A stretch of DNA of 49,377 bases, from NCBI RefSeq assembly GCF_003569785.1, contig NZ_KZ984012.1, positions 1-49,377 of the forward strand. The letters run 5' to 3'. Below, one piece after another: positions 36,353 to 44,691 of this stretch (positions are counted from its first letter, which is position 1; each line of letters opens with the position of its first letter). A model generated the notes under the pieces. It searched no databases. It worked only from the letters and a program-made list of their open reading frames with translations, and was not told the DNA's origin. The stretch comes from Leucobacter sp. wl10. Its GTDB lineage: Bacteria; Actinomycetota; Actinomycetes; Actinomycetales; Microbacteriaceae. Position numbers and translations under genes: made by a program.

Positions 36353-37012
36353 TCAGAGCCCGGAGAGTTCCGCCACGGCCGCCCGCGGGGTGCGGCCAGC
36401 GCCGATGATGGTGGCCGAAGCTACACCACTCCAGTCACCGTAGCCAAGCAACTGCAGCCGCGACTCATCGATTGAGCGGGTTCCACGGGTGCGAGGCACT
36501 CCCTCTTCGGGGGTGAGATTGATCGGCGCGAGGTGGGTTAGCTCGGGCCGAAATCCTGTGCACCAGATGATGACGTCGCAGTGCCATTCGCTACCATCGT
36601 TCCAGGTGATTCCGTTCGTGCTGAACGCCGTAACATTGGGTGAGTGCGTACCATGCCACGGTCACGGGCTGCGCGCAGCGACGGTACCATCACTATGTCA
36701 CCGAGGTCAGTAAGCTCGGAAACGGAAACACCTGTGCGTTCGGTGGCTTGTCTTTGGCTCGCCACCTTGAAAAGTTTCGCCTTCCTGGGGAGGCATCCCC
36801 CAACCAGGCAGCGAACTGTGCTCAGCGGGTGAGAACAGGTGTAGGGAATCCCATGCCTGCCGCCAAGCACCCCCTGCGAGTTTTGAAGCATCGAGAATCG
36901 CAAAGCGGAGCCCCGCCCGACGCAAGTAGTAGCCTGCGGCGAGGCCGGTCTGCCCCCCGCCGATGACGATGGCATCCAAGCTGGAACTGAGACCTATGGT
37001 GTCTGCTGTCAT
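36353..37012 (-). pseudogene. Decayed ArsO-like flavin monooxygenase
   Basis: The first 80 or so codons from ATG 37012 read as a normal FAD domain (IVIGGGQTGLAAGYYLRRAG, SLHLFSPAEHSSLPGWGMPP). Then homology stops, with the central NADPH domain missing. A further piece, SELTDLGDIVMVPSLRAARD at about 36650-36715, is in a second frame. The C-terminus, CDVIIWCTGFRPELTHLAPI through to ATIIGAGRTPRAAVAELSGL and a TGA at 36353, is in a third frame. So there is at least one internal deletion and one or two frameshifts. It follows arsC by 14 bp as the last gene of that operon. Confidence 0.85.
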
Positions 37013-37026
37013 GACGGCCGTCGTCT

Positions 37027-37428
37027 TCAGAGCAATTCAGCGACTAATGCCTCGATTCGGGTCTTGATGTCATCGCGAATCGGGCGTACGGCTTCGATTC
37101 CCTGACCTGCCGGGTCGTCGAGTTTCCAGTCTTCGTAGCGTTTTCCCGGGAAGAACGGGCATGCATCGCCGCAGCCCATCGTGATCACAACATCCGATGC
37201 TTCCACGGCTTCGGTCGTCAGTACTTTAGGCGCCTCTGCCGTGATATCGATTCGATCCTCCTGCATCGCCGCGACTGCTACAGGGTTTATCTGCTCTGCA
37301 GGCATGGACCCGGCAGATCGGACCTCGATTCGGTCGCCGGCGAAGTGTCGCAAATAGCCCGCTGCCATCTGCGAACGACCAGCGTTGTGGACGCAGACGA
37401 ACAGGACTGAGGGCTTCTGGTCAGCCAT
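37027..37428 (-). CDS. arsC: Arsenate reductase, low-molecular-weight phosphatase type
   Basis: This 133-residue enzyme reduces arsenate to arsenite. The P-loop CVHNAGRS (Cys12, Arg18) is at the N-terminus and Cys86 and Cys90 lie in MGCGDACPFFPGKRYEDW, followed by the catalytic Asp in DDP. Three Cys and the neighbouring thioredoxin and reductase genes point to thioredoxin-coupled turnover, as in the three-Cys ArsC of Corynebacterium, rather than mycothiol coupling. It overlaps the ArsR-ArsC fusion gene by 8 bp. Confidence 0.93.
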   Translation of the reverse strand: MADQKPSVLFVCVHNAGRSQMAAGYLRHFAGDRIEVRSAGSMPAEQINPVAVAAMQEDRIDITAEAPKVLTTEAVEASDVVITMGCGDACPFFPGKRYEDWKLDDPAGQGIEAVRPIRDDIKTRIEALVAELL

Positions 37429-38479
37429 GTGGGTATTCCTCTTCTTCGTTCTTTAGCTCTTGGTCTGTCAGGAGCGCGCCAACAAGTACACGGACACGGC
37501 TCTCAATATCCTCCCGAATGGCCTGGACGCCTTCGGAAGAAGCGAGCGCCGGATCGCCGACCGCCCAATCCTCATAGCGGACGCCGGGGATTATCGGGCA
37601 TACATCTCCGCATCCCATCGTGACGACCACATCTGCTGCGCGCACCGCGTCATCGGTCAGCGGCTTCGGGAAGCGTTCCTGAGCCTGGTCCTCGCCGTCG
37701 ATCTCGGTAAGTAGCGAGCGGACGTGAGGATGGACTTCCGAAGCGGGTGCGGAGCCGGCAGAACGTGCGATCACGCGTCCTTCCGCGATGCGGTTGACTA
37801 GGGCGGCTGCGAGCTGGGAGCGGCCCGCGTTGGCGACGCAAACGAACAACACTTGCGGCACCCCGGTCGCGCGGTCGCGGGTCAGATCCGTCAGGCGCTG
37901 ACGCGCGAATCGTTCGGTGAGTGGGATCAAATGCTGGGCAACTTTCGCAGTGCGAGCTAGCCCGGCGTAGGACTCACGAACGATCGCTACTACGAGATCG
38001 CGATTCAGCTCAGGAAGTTCGTCTGCAAGTTCACTGGCAAGTCTGGTGACGCGACCATCCATGTCTGGCATTGGTGCGATTTTGGAGTCGGGACTATGCG
38101 ACTCAACCCTGGGATCTGCTGCAATGACTGCTGCGGGCGCGAATGCTTCGAGAAGTGTCGTCACCGCGTCTCGCTGATGAGGCTGAACGCGATAGTACAC
38201 CCAGGTGCTGCGACGTTCCGAACTCAGCAAGCCGGTGTCCTTGAGGACTTTGAGGTGGTGAGAGACAGTGGGTTGAGAGACTTCCGCAAGTTCCGCCAAG
38301 TCGCACACGCAGGCTTCTCCGCGAGGGTCTGTCGCGATCGCGGAGAGCATTCGCAACCGCAGTGGATCCGCCAGCGCCTTCAGGGCACCCGCTACTGTAG
38401 TCGCGGCACCGAGACTGATCGGATGCGATGCGCTTGGTGTGCATGATCTTTCGTCAAGATTGTTCACGCTACTGGTCAT
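37421..38479 (-). CDS. ArsR-ArsC fusion protein
   Basis: The 352-residue protein joins an ArsR repressor (about 25-110, with ALKALADPLRLRMLSAIATD, metal-type Cys57-x-Cys59 in ACVCDLAEL and SQPTVSHHLKVLKDTG), a helical bundle (about 140-200, LNRDLVVAIVRESYAGLART) and an ArsC domain (from about 208, P-loop CVANAGRSQLA with Cys214, and MGCGDVCPIIPG). One chain can thus both sense arsenite and make it. It lies between acr3, overlapping by 4 bp, and arsC. It probably represses its own operon. Confidence 0.92.
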   Translation of the reverse strand: MTSSVNNLDERSCTPSASHPISLGAATTVAGALKALADPLRLRMLSAIATDPRGEACVCDLAELAEVSQPTVSHHLKVLKDTGLLSSERRSTWVYYRVQPHQRDAVTTLLEAFAPAAVIAADPRVESHSPDSKIAPMPDMDGRVTRLASELADELPELNRDLVVAIVRESYAGLARTAKVAQHLIPLTERFARQRLTDLTRDRATGVPQVLFVCVANAGRSQLAAALVNRIAEGRVIARSAGSAPASEVHPHVRSLLTEIDGEDQAQERFPKPLTDDAVRAADVVVTMGCGDVCPIIPGVRYEDWAVGDPALASSEGVQAIREDIESRVRVLVGALLTDQELKNEEEEYPHG

Positions 38480-39573
38480 GATGCCCTCATTTCGGTGGCG
38501 TAGGGGTCAGTGTGGAACCAGGCGCGAGCGGCCCACAGCGAGACGTAGACGAGGCCGACGAGCACGGGCACCTCGATGAGTGGGCCGACCACCCCGGCGA
38601 GCGCCTGCCCGCTGGTTGCGCCGAAGGTACCGATCGCAACAGCGATGGCAAGCTCGAAGTTGTTGCCAGCCGCGGTGAACGCGAGGGCAGTTGAACGGGC
38701 ATAGCCGAGCCCGAGGCCCTTGCCGAGTAGCAGGCCTGTGAACCACATGAGCCCAAAGTAGATCAGCAGTGGCAGCGCGATCCGGGCCACGTCGAGCGGG
38801 TTCTGGATCACGGCGTCGCCTTGAAGAGCGAACAACAGCACGATCGTGAACAGCAGTCCGTACAGCGCCCACGGCCCGATCACGGGAAGAAACTTCGCCT
38901 CGTACCATTCGCGACCGCGGTGCCTCTCGCCGATCCAGCGAGATGCGAACCCCGCGATGAGTGGTATGCCGAGGAACACGAGCACGTTCAGGGCGATTTG
39001 CCAGACCGACACTTCGAGGCCCTGGGTGTCAAGGCCGAGCCAGCTGGGCAGCACCGTGAGGTAGAACCAGCCGAGCACCGAGAACATCACGACTTGGAAA
39101 ACTGAGTTGATCGCGACGAGCACTGCGGTGGCCTCACGGTCGCCGCAGGCGAGATCGTTCCAGATCACGACCATCGCGATGCAGCGCGCGAGCCCGACGA
39201 TGATGAGGCCGGTGCGGTACTCGGGCAGGTCAGGTAGAAACAGCCAGGCCAGGGCGAACATCACCGCGGGGCCGACGACCCAGTTCAGCAGCAGCGACGA
39301 GACGAGCAGGCGTTTATCGCCCGTGACTGCCGCGATGCGGTCGTAGCGAACCTTGGCGAGCACCGGGTACATCATCACTAGCAACCCGAGCCCGATCGGC
39401 ACCGAGATACCGCCGACTTCCATCCTGGCCAGCAAGCCGGAGACCCCGGGAACGAAGCGTCCGAGCAGGAGGCCCGCGACCATGGCGAGTCCGATCCACA
39501 GCGGTAACCACTTGTCGAGGGTAGAGAGTCGTTTCGGTGTCGTACGGGCGGCAGTTGTAGTTGGCGCACTCAT
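38476..39573 (-). CDS. acr3: Arsenite efflux permease ACR3
   Basis: This 365-residue, ten-helix transporter expels arsenite. The signature GLARCIAMVVIWNDLACGD in helix 4 contains Cys131, equivalent to the essential Cys of Corynebacterium Acr3, and FTAAGNNFELAIAVAIGTFG in helix 9 contains Glu307, the other essential residue. It lies between trxA and the ArsR-ArsC fusion with 4-bp overlaps on both sides, so pump and reductases are made together. The substrate is arsenite rather than antimonite by family rule. Confidence 0.95.
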   Translation of the reverse strand: MSAPTTTAARTTPKRLSTLDKWLPLWIGLAMVAGLLLGRFVPGVSGLLARMEVGGISVPIGLGLLVMMYPVLAKVRYDRIAAVTGDKRLLVSSLLLNWVVGPAVMFALAWLFLPDLPEYRTGLIIVGLARCIAMVVIWNDLACGDREATAVLVAINSVFQVVMFSVLGWFYLTVLPSWLGLDTQGLEVSVWQIALNVLVFLGIPLIAGFASRWIGERHRGREWYEAKFLPVIGPWALYGLLFTIVLLFALQGDAVIQNPLDVARIALPLLIYFGLMWFTGLLLGKGLGLGYARSTALAFTAAGNNFELAIAVAIGTFGATSGQALAGVVGPLIEVPVLVGLVYVSLWAARAWFHTDPYATEMRAS

Positions 39574-39896
39574 GCGAGCAGCTCCTGGATCTTCGCAGCA
39601 ATGACCGGCTTCGGGTGCGCGCCGATCAGCATGCTGACTCGTTCTCCGCCACGATAGAAGCCGAGCGTCGGAATCGAGGTCACACCAGCAGCGGTCACCG
39701 TCTGAGGGTTCGCGTCAGCATCTACCTTTACGATCTTGACCCGGCTGCCGTACTCCGCGGCGAGTGCATCAAGGATCGGCGCGATAGCTTTGCAAGGGCC
39801 GCACCAGGACGCCCAGATGTCCACGACCACGGGTAGCTCGGAACTGAGTACTTCGCTTTGGAATGTGGTGTCGGTGACGTGAGTGACCAGGCTCAT
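39570..39896 (-). CDS. trxA: Thioredoxin of the arsenic operon
   Basis: This 108-residue thioredoxin has the active site [13 protein letters not shown] (Cys32, Cys35) and the cis-Pro loop [18 protein letters not shown] at 39896 overlaps the stop of the reductase gene. It is expected to recycle the three-Cys ArsC enzymes encoded downstream, which is why it sits in this operon rather than with housekeeping trx genes. Confidence 0.95.
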   Translation of the reverse strand: MSLVTHVTDTTFQSEVLSSELPVVVDIWASWCGPCKAIAPILDALAAEYGSRVKIVKVDADANPQTVTAAGVTSIPTLGFYRGGERVSMLIGAHPKPVIAAKIQELLA

Positions 39897-40870
39897 GCGG
39901 GAACTCCTTCGGCGACGGCTTCGAGCGGTTGGACGGGCGTGAGACTGGAGAGGTAGTGCTGAGCGTCTTGTGCGGCGGCACACCCGGTGCCTGCCGCGGT
40001 GATTGCTTGCCGGTAGGTGTGGTCCACGAGGTCACCCGCGGCGAACACCCCGGACAGGCTTGTCCGGGTCGATGGATGCTCGACTCGCACATACCCGTCC
40101 GCATCTGTGTCGACCTGCCCGTTGACGAGTTCTGAGCGAGGATCGTGACCGATGGCGACAAACACCCCGGTGGCATCTACCACATGCTCCTCGCCGGTGA
40201 CGATATCGCGCAAGCGAATCCCGGTGACTTGGCTGTCTCCAATGATCTCCGTCACCTCGCTATTCCAGGCGACCTGGATCTTCGGATCGGCCAGCGCCCG
40301 CTCCGCCATGATCTTTGAGGCTCGAAACTCATTGCGGCGGTGCACGAGGGTCACCTTCGACGCGAAACGTGTGAGGAAAAGTGCCTCCTCCATTGCGGAG
40401 TCCCCGCCGCCTATCACCACGATCTCCCGTTCACGGAAGAAGAACCCGTCGCACGTCGCGCACCAGGACACACCATGGCCGGACAGTCGCTCCTCAGCGG
40501 GGAGGCCGAGCTTGCGGTAGGCAGAGCCCATCGCGAGAATCACCGCCTGCGCGAGATACGTTTCCCCATTACCAGTCTCGATGATCTTCACCTGCCCAGA
40601 GATGTCGAGCCGAGTCGCATCGTCGGTGACGATCCGCGCCCCGAACCGCTCTGCCTGTGCACGCATCGCATCCATCAGTTCCGGACCCTGAACGCCGTTG
40701 ATGAAACCGGGGAAGTTCTCAACCTCGGTCGTCGTCATCAGCGCGCCGCCAGCGGTCACCGAACCCACGATCACCACCGGGGCAAGACCCGCACGGGCAG
40801 CGTAGATCGCCGCCGTATAGCCCGCGGGACCTGATCCGACGATGACTAACTCGACCTCTTGTTTCGACAT
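39893..40870 (-). CDS. trxB: Thioredoxin reductase of the arsenic operon (ArsT type)
   Basis: This 325-residue flavoprotein has FAD motif [20 protein letters not shown], redox site [10 protein letters not shown] (Cys137, Cys140) and NADPH motif [16 protein letters not shown]. It transfers electrons from NADPH to the adjacent thioredoxin. As first gene of the trxB-trxA-acr3-arsRC-arsC operon it corresponds to ArsT described in Streptomyces ars clusters. Confidence 0.95.
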   Translation of the reverse strand: MSKQEVELVIVGSGPAGYTAAIYAARAGLAPVVIVGSVTAGGALMTTTEVENFPGFINGVQGPELMDAMRAQAERFGARIVTDDATRLDISGQVKIIETGNGETYLAQAVILAMGSAYRKLGLPAEERLSGHGVSWCATCDGFFFREREIVVIGGGDSAMEEALFLTRFASKVTLVHRRNEFRASKIMAERALADPKIQVAWNSEVTEIIGDSQVTGIRLRDIVTGEEHVVDATGVFVAIGHDPRSELVNGQVDTDADGYVRVEHPSTRTSLSGVFAAGDLVDHTYRQAITAAGTGCAAAQDAQHYLSSLTPVQPLEAVAEGVPA

Positions 40871-40888
40871 GTTTCTATATTGAGATAC

Positions 40889-40915
40889 TTCGATTCAGAA
40901 ATCAAGTTGAGATTT
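40889..40915. promoter_or_regulatory. Candidate ArsR operator before the trxB-acr3 operon
   Basis: Upstream of trxB the sequence TTCGATTCAGAAATCAA (40889-40905) has near-inverted arms, TTCGATT and AATCAA, and overlaps a second short inverted repeat, AAATC...GATTT (40899-40915). The half-sites resemble those of the pstS palindrome. The match is imperfect, so it is only a candidate site for the ArsR-ArsC fusion. Confidence 0.4.
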
Positions 40916-41039
40916 GTTCTGTCACCTGAAGTTCATCTTTATGGCGACGTTGTCCCAACTGCCGTGAGTTTGCGCACGGGCATCACGCGTTGATCTCTCA
41001 TAGTTGAGAGGTGCGCTGGGCTCCCACCGCTCGCATAGA

Positions 41040-41108
41040 TTCACGAAAGTAGTTCACGATTCGTGAAAGAATCGGCGTATTGTTGATGCATGGGTGATGT
41101 TCGTGAAC
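41040..41108. repeat. TTCACGA/TCGTGAA sites ahead of the recombinase cassette
   Basis: The heptamer occurs as TTCACGA at 41040 and 41053, and as its complement TCGTGAA at 41061 and 41102. The middle two form a perfect 15-base palindrome, TTCACGATTCGTGAA (41053-41067). The cluster lies just before the first recombinase gene, where binding or crossover sites would be expected. The 40916-41039 stretch shows nothing else. Confidence 0.6.
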
Positions 41109-41118
41109 TGGCGGGGTC

Positions 41119-42198
41119 ATGAGGCTCGCTGCGGTGCGGAGCATCGGGAGTGCCCGCGGGTTCCGTGACGAGCAGGACGCGGCGGATTTCGAGCAGGAGA
41201 TCGTCGATCAGTACGCGCTGGCGATGGCGGCCGCCGGGTTGACCGACGCGCACATCCTCGTTGCTCGGGCGACGGTGTTCGAGTTTCGGCAGGGCTTGGC
41301 GGCACCGTTGTGGACGGCGGGACCGGATGACGCTGACAGGTTCTTGTCGGGGCTGCGTCGCGCGGGTCGGGCGGTGAGCACGAGGGCGGGGAAGGCTGGC
41401 GTGCTGGCCCAGTTCTATGACTTCGCGATCACCCGCTACCAGGCGGACGTGCATGCGTTGACGGGGTTCGTGTTGGAGCAGCCGATCGACGAGTTCAACC
41501 GGCAGTCGGGCAACTCGCTGGGTCGGATTCGCGTGCCACCGTCGGATGCTGAGGTGGAGGTGCTGTTCGCGGGCTGGCGGAGTTCACTGTCGAGCGCGAG
41601 GAAGTTCCTGCCCGCAGCCCGCGACTACTTCGCCGCATCGCTCTGGCGCAGGCTGGGGTTGCGGATCAGCGAGTCAGCGAAGCTCGACATCCGTGACTGG
41701 CGGCCGGACCTGGGCGAGTTCGGGAAGCTCCATGTCCGGTTCGGGAAGGGCTCTCGTGGGCGCGGTGCGAAACCGCGATTGGTACCGGCGATCAACGGCA
41801 CGGACCGTCTGATTGATTGGTGGCTTGCTGAGGTGCGTCACTTGTTCGGCCCGGACTGGGAGGACCCGGACGCGCCGATGATTCCCTCGGAGCGGTTTGA
41901 CGCTGAGTTGGGCCGCTGCCAGCGGGCCAGCGACGACGTGCTGCGGCAGGGCCTGAAAGCACAGACCGCAGTGTTCCTCCCGGCATGGGTGGGCCGGATG
42001 ACCCCGCACGTTTTGCGGCACTACTGTGCGTCGTCGCTCTACGGGGCGGGCATGGACCTCAAAGCGATCCAGGAGGTCCTCGGACACGAGTGGCTCTCCA
42101 CCACGACCCGGTACATTCACGTCTCCAGCGACCATGTCGAACAGGCATGGGTCAACGCGAACCGGCGTCTGGAGACCCGATTCGGAGGGAGGGTGTGA
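41119..42198 (+). CDS. Tyrosine recombinase of a three-gene cassette
   Basis: This 359-residue XerC/D-like recombinase has a core-binding N-terminal domain and a catalytic domain with Arg in RRLGLRISESAKLDIRDW, the box TPHVLRHYCASSLYGAGMD, GHEWLSTTTRYIHV with Tyr as nucleophile. All catalytic residues are present. ATG at 41119 lies just after the TCGTGAA repeats. It is followed by a small HTH gene and a zinc-ribbon protein in the same direction. It is unrelated in sequence to the integrase at 17.3 kb. Confidence 0.9.
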   Translation: MRLAAVRSIGSARGFRDEQDAADFEQEIVDQYALAMAAAGLTDAHILVARATVFEFRQGLAAPLWTAGPDDADRFLSGLRRAGRAVSTRAGKAGVLAQFYDFAITRYQADVHALTGFVLEQPIDEFNRQSGNSLGRIRVPPSDAEVEVLFAGWRSSLSSARKFLPAARDYFAASLWRRLGLRISESAKLDIRDWRPDLGEFGKLHVRFGKGSRGRGAKPRLVPAINGTDRLIDWWLAEVRHLFGPDWEDPDAPMIPSERFDAELGRCQRASDDVLRQGLKAQTAVFLPAWVGRMTPHVLRHYCASSLYGAGMDLKAIQEVLGHEWLSTTTRYIHVSSDHVEQAWVNANRRLETRFGGRV

Positions 42199-42202
42199 AC
42201 CC

Positions 42203-42529
42203 ATGAAATGGAACCTACGGATGGCTGCCGCCGAGCGCGGCATCTGGAAGTCCTCGGAGCTGCGGCGGATGCTCGCCGACGCCGGTCTGGAGATCAGCGT
42301 CGGGAAGATGTCGAAGCTGTGGACGACGACCCCGACCACGCTACGGCTGGATGACCTCGACGTGATCTGCGCGGTACTGGACTGCACCCCCGGTGATTTG
42401 CTGACCGCGGACCTTGCTGCGGCTGCCGCACGCAAACCCCAGGCCGAGATCGAGGAGCAGACCAGTAACGGGTCGCCGTCGATCGTGCGTCCCCGCTTCA
42501 CCGGGAGCCGGCCAGAGCCACCGCTATGA
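42203..42529 (+). CDS. Small Xre-type HTH protein of the recombinase cassette
   Basis: This 108-residue protein has a Cro/C1-like helix-turn-helix (LRMAAAERGIWKSSELRRML, VGKMSKLWTTTPTTLRLDDL, VICAVLDCTPGDLL) over its first 70 residues and an unstructured tail. ATG at 42203 lies 4 bp after the recombinase stop, and the gene overlaps the next one by 4 bp (ATGA). It may regulate the cassette or help assemble the recombination complex. Confidence 0.87.
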   Translation: MKWNLRMAAAERGIWKSSELRRMLADAGLEISVGKMSKLWTTTPTTLRLDDLDVICAVLDCTPGDLLTADLAAAAARKPQAEIEEQTSNGSPSIVRPRFTGSRPEPPL

Positions 42530-44274
42530 GCCCCGCGCCCGGCCCCACTGCGAGGTTGCGCCCACCGGAGAAATGCACCGGCTGCGGCGTCGCCCGAGTG
42601 GCCTGGGTGCGGCCCCGCGTCGACTACTGCTACGCCTGCCTTCCCGGCGGCCCCTTCGCTCCGCCACCGTGCTCACGATGCGGGTCGGCGGCGTATTTCA
42701 GTCAGGGGCTCTGCGAGAGATGCCATCCCGGCAGCCCGGAATACCTCGGTGCTTGCAAGGACTGCCTGGCCTGGGGTGTCTACCGTCGCCACAACTGGCG
42801 ATGCTGGCAATGCCGCTGGTGGCAAGGCCACTACCCGGTCGGAGACTGCGCCTGGTGCGGCCGCCACGTCCCGATCGGAGAGACGGGAGCCTGCCGCCTC
42901 TGCCTCGAATCCGCCCGCCGCATCGCCCCCGCGGGCACCGCCCCGAACCTCGACGACGTGCTCACCGCCGGCCAGCAACTCTTCTTCGCGAACCTCCCCG
43001 CACCCCGCAAACCGAAACAGCCCAAGCAGCTCTTGCGCGCCTCCCGCATCATCCTCGACGCCGAAGCCGCCGCGGCTGCGGCCGCTGCCTACGAACAGCC
43101 GGCCCTGTTCGATGTCGATCCCGACCCCGAGGTGCTGCGGCGTTTGGCGACCGAGCAGGCCCGCGACTGGACCTACCGCACCGACACGATCGTGTTCGAG
43201 CATGCCGAACGCTTCGGCTGGTCGAAACGCCAAACGAACCAGGTCCGCCGCTCGTTGAAGATGCTCCAGATCCTCAACCCCGGCGCGAACACGATCCGCG
43301 CCAGCGAAGTCCTCCGCCTGCGCCGCCACGATGCCGACGCGAACGTCGTCTCCACCCTCGACGTCCTCGACGCCGCAGGCATCCTCATCGATGACCGGGT
43401 GCCGACGATCGACCGCTACTTCGACGGGAAGTTCGAGAGCCTCCCGCCCACGATGCGCACCCAGCTCGAGCTCTGGTTCGACATCATGATCCACGGCAGC
43501 CGCACCCCGCCCCGACGCAAACCCCGCGACCCCGCCACGGTGAAGATTCAGATCCTCGGCATCGCGCCGATCATCACCGACTGGGCAGCGGCCGGCCATC
43601 ACTCTCTCGCCGAGATCACCACGGACATGATCCTCGACGCCCTCCCGGCCGAGCGCGGGAAACGACACTGGGCCGAGCGCGGATGCCGCACCCTGTTCAG
43701 CATCCTCAAGGGCCGCAAGCTCATCTTCGCCGACCCCACCCGCGGCATCCCCCTCACCGACTCCGGAGAGAGCATCCCACTCCCGATCGACACCGACACA
43801 ATCCTCGCCGTCCTGAACCACGAAGACCCGGCCATCGCCCTCGCGACCTCGATTGTCACGTTCGACGGCCTCACCAGCGGCCAGATCCGAGAGATCCAAC
43901 TCACCGACATCATCGATGGCAGACTCTCCCTCCCCGACGGGCGGGTGATTCCGCTCGCCGAGCCCGTCCGTGTTCGCCTGGCGGTCTGGCTCGACCACCG
44001 GGCGACGACCTGGCCGCGGACCCTCAACCCACACCTCTTCGTCAGCCTGCTCACCGCAGGACGCCTCAGCCCGCCGGGACATCAGTTTCCCTGGCAGAAA
44101 GCCGGGATCTCGGCCCAAGCGCTCCGCAACGACCGCATCATCCAAGAAATCCAAGCCACCGGCGGCGACGTCCGCCGCATCGCCGATCTCTTCGGCATTG
44201 GCGTCGACGCTGCCACCCGCTACCTCCGCGTCCTCGACCCAGACCTCAGTAAGGGGCTCGACCGGGAGGGGTGA
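42526..44274 (+). CDS. Zinc-ribbon protein with degenerate recombinase-like C-terminus
   Basis: The first 126 of 582 residues contain eight CxxC pairs (Cys17/20, 35/38, 49/52, 63/66, 77/80, 93/96, 108/111, 123/126), enough for four zinc ribbons. Residues 200-582 have the helical layout of a tyrosine recombinase, but the active site is altered: FDGLTSGQIREIQLTDI has no Arg at the first catalytic position, SAQALRNDRIIQEI has lost the His of HxxR, and LFGIGVDAATRYLRVL keeps a Tyr but not the GH pair. So it is probably a DNA-binding partner rather than an active recombinase. I do not recognise a named family. Confidence 0.8.
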   Translation: MSPAPGPTARLRPPEKCTGCGVARVAWVRPRVDYCYACLPGGPFAPPPCSRCGSAAYFSQGLCERCHPGSPEYLGACKDCLAWGVYRRHNWRCWQCRWWQGHYPVGDCAWCGRHVPIGETGACRLCLESARRIAPAGTAPNLDDVLTAGQQLFFANLPAPRKPKQPKQLLRASRIILDAEAAAAAAAAYEQPALFDVDPDPEVLRRLATEQARDWTYRTDTIVFEHAERFGWSKRQTNQVRRSLKMLQILNPGANTIRASEVLRLRRHDADANVVSTLDVLDAAGILIDDRVPTIDRYFDGKFESLPPTMRTQLELWFDIMIHGSRTPPRRKPRDPATVKIQILGIAPIITDWAAAGHHSLAEITTDMILDALPAERGKRHWAERGCRTLFSILKGRKLIFADPTRGIPLTDSGESIPLPIDTDTILAVLNHEDPAIALATSIVTFDGLTSGQIREIQLTDIIDGRLSLPDGRVIPLAEPVRVRLAVWLDHRATTWPRTLNPHLFVSLLTAGRLSPPGHQFPWQKAGISAQALRNDRIIQEIQATGGDVRRIADLFGIGVDAATRYLRVLDPDLSKGLDREG

Positions 44275-44302
44275 GCAGGTTCCCGCGAGTCGGGTGAGCG
44301 GA

Positions 44303-44411
44303 CTATCGGACGTTGAGCGTGGCGAGCTGTTGCGGCGTCCCGGTGATGATGAGTCGAAGGTCGGCGTGGGTTTCGTCGATGTTCCAGTCCGCGAAGGCGC
44401 AGCAAATGCTC
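44303..44411 (-). pseudogene. Possible 3' gene remnant
   Basis: On the minus strand the frame reading CCAFADWNIDETHADLRLII, then TGTPQQLATLNVR and a TAG at 44303-44305 has a good high-GC codon pattern but no start. It could be the tail of a gene cut by arrival of the recombinase cassette. The family is not recognised. Confidence 0.3.
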
Positions 44412-44633
44412 TCAGCTGCGACGAGTGGTGGAGTCGTCGACCTTGGCGTGGTGGATGGTCAGTCGGGTGTCGGTGCGCTCCGTCTCCAGCGCGTAATCCT
44501 CGTCCTTGCCCCGCTCGTCGTGGTGACGCAGCCCCTCGTCGAGCTCATCGTAATGGTCGTCTTCGTCCACCTTATCCCGCGGCTCCTCCCGGCCCGCATC
44601 GTGCGCGAGCGGCACCAGGGCGGATGGACACAA
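44412..44633 (-). CDS. Small acidic ORF, unrecognised
   Basis: This 73-codon frame, starting with TTG, is rich in Asp, Glu and His (DKVDEDDHYDELDEGLRHHD). It is divergent from cmtR. Such composition could bind metal, but it has no ribosome site worth noting and could be a decayed gene, perhaps continuous with the remnant just downstream through a frameshift. Confidence 0.3.
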   Translation of the reverse strand: MCPSALVPLAHDAGREEPRDKVDEDDHYDELDEGLRHHDERGKDEDYALETERTDTRLTIHHAKVDDSTTRRS

Positions 44634-44669
44634 GAGTCGACGGCTTGCCCATAGGTCACCATCGGCTAT

Positions 44670-44691
44670 ATAGTCATCGTGTGCTGACTAT
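44670..44691. promoter_or_regulatory. CmtR operator candidate
   Basis: ATAGTCA (44670-44676) and TGACTAT (44685-44691) form a perfect 7-bp inverted repeat with an eight-base spacer, overlapping the GTG start of cmtR at 44681. With TATATAG just upstream as a possible -10, the transcript would be short-leadered or leaderless and the repressor would sit on its own start. Confidence 0.6.

Noticed and set aside
36231..36475. Short plus-strand frames near the pst promoter
   Set aside because: They overlap the decayed arsO C-terminus on the other strand and have no ribosome site or recognisable sequence.
42673..44154. 493-codon minus-strand frame opposite the zinc-ribbon protein
   Set aside because: The plus strand has regular CxxC pairs and overlaps its neighbour by ATGA, so the minus frame is a mirror frame.
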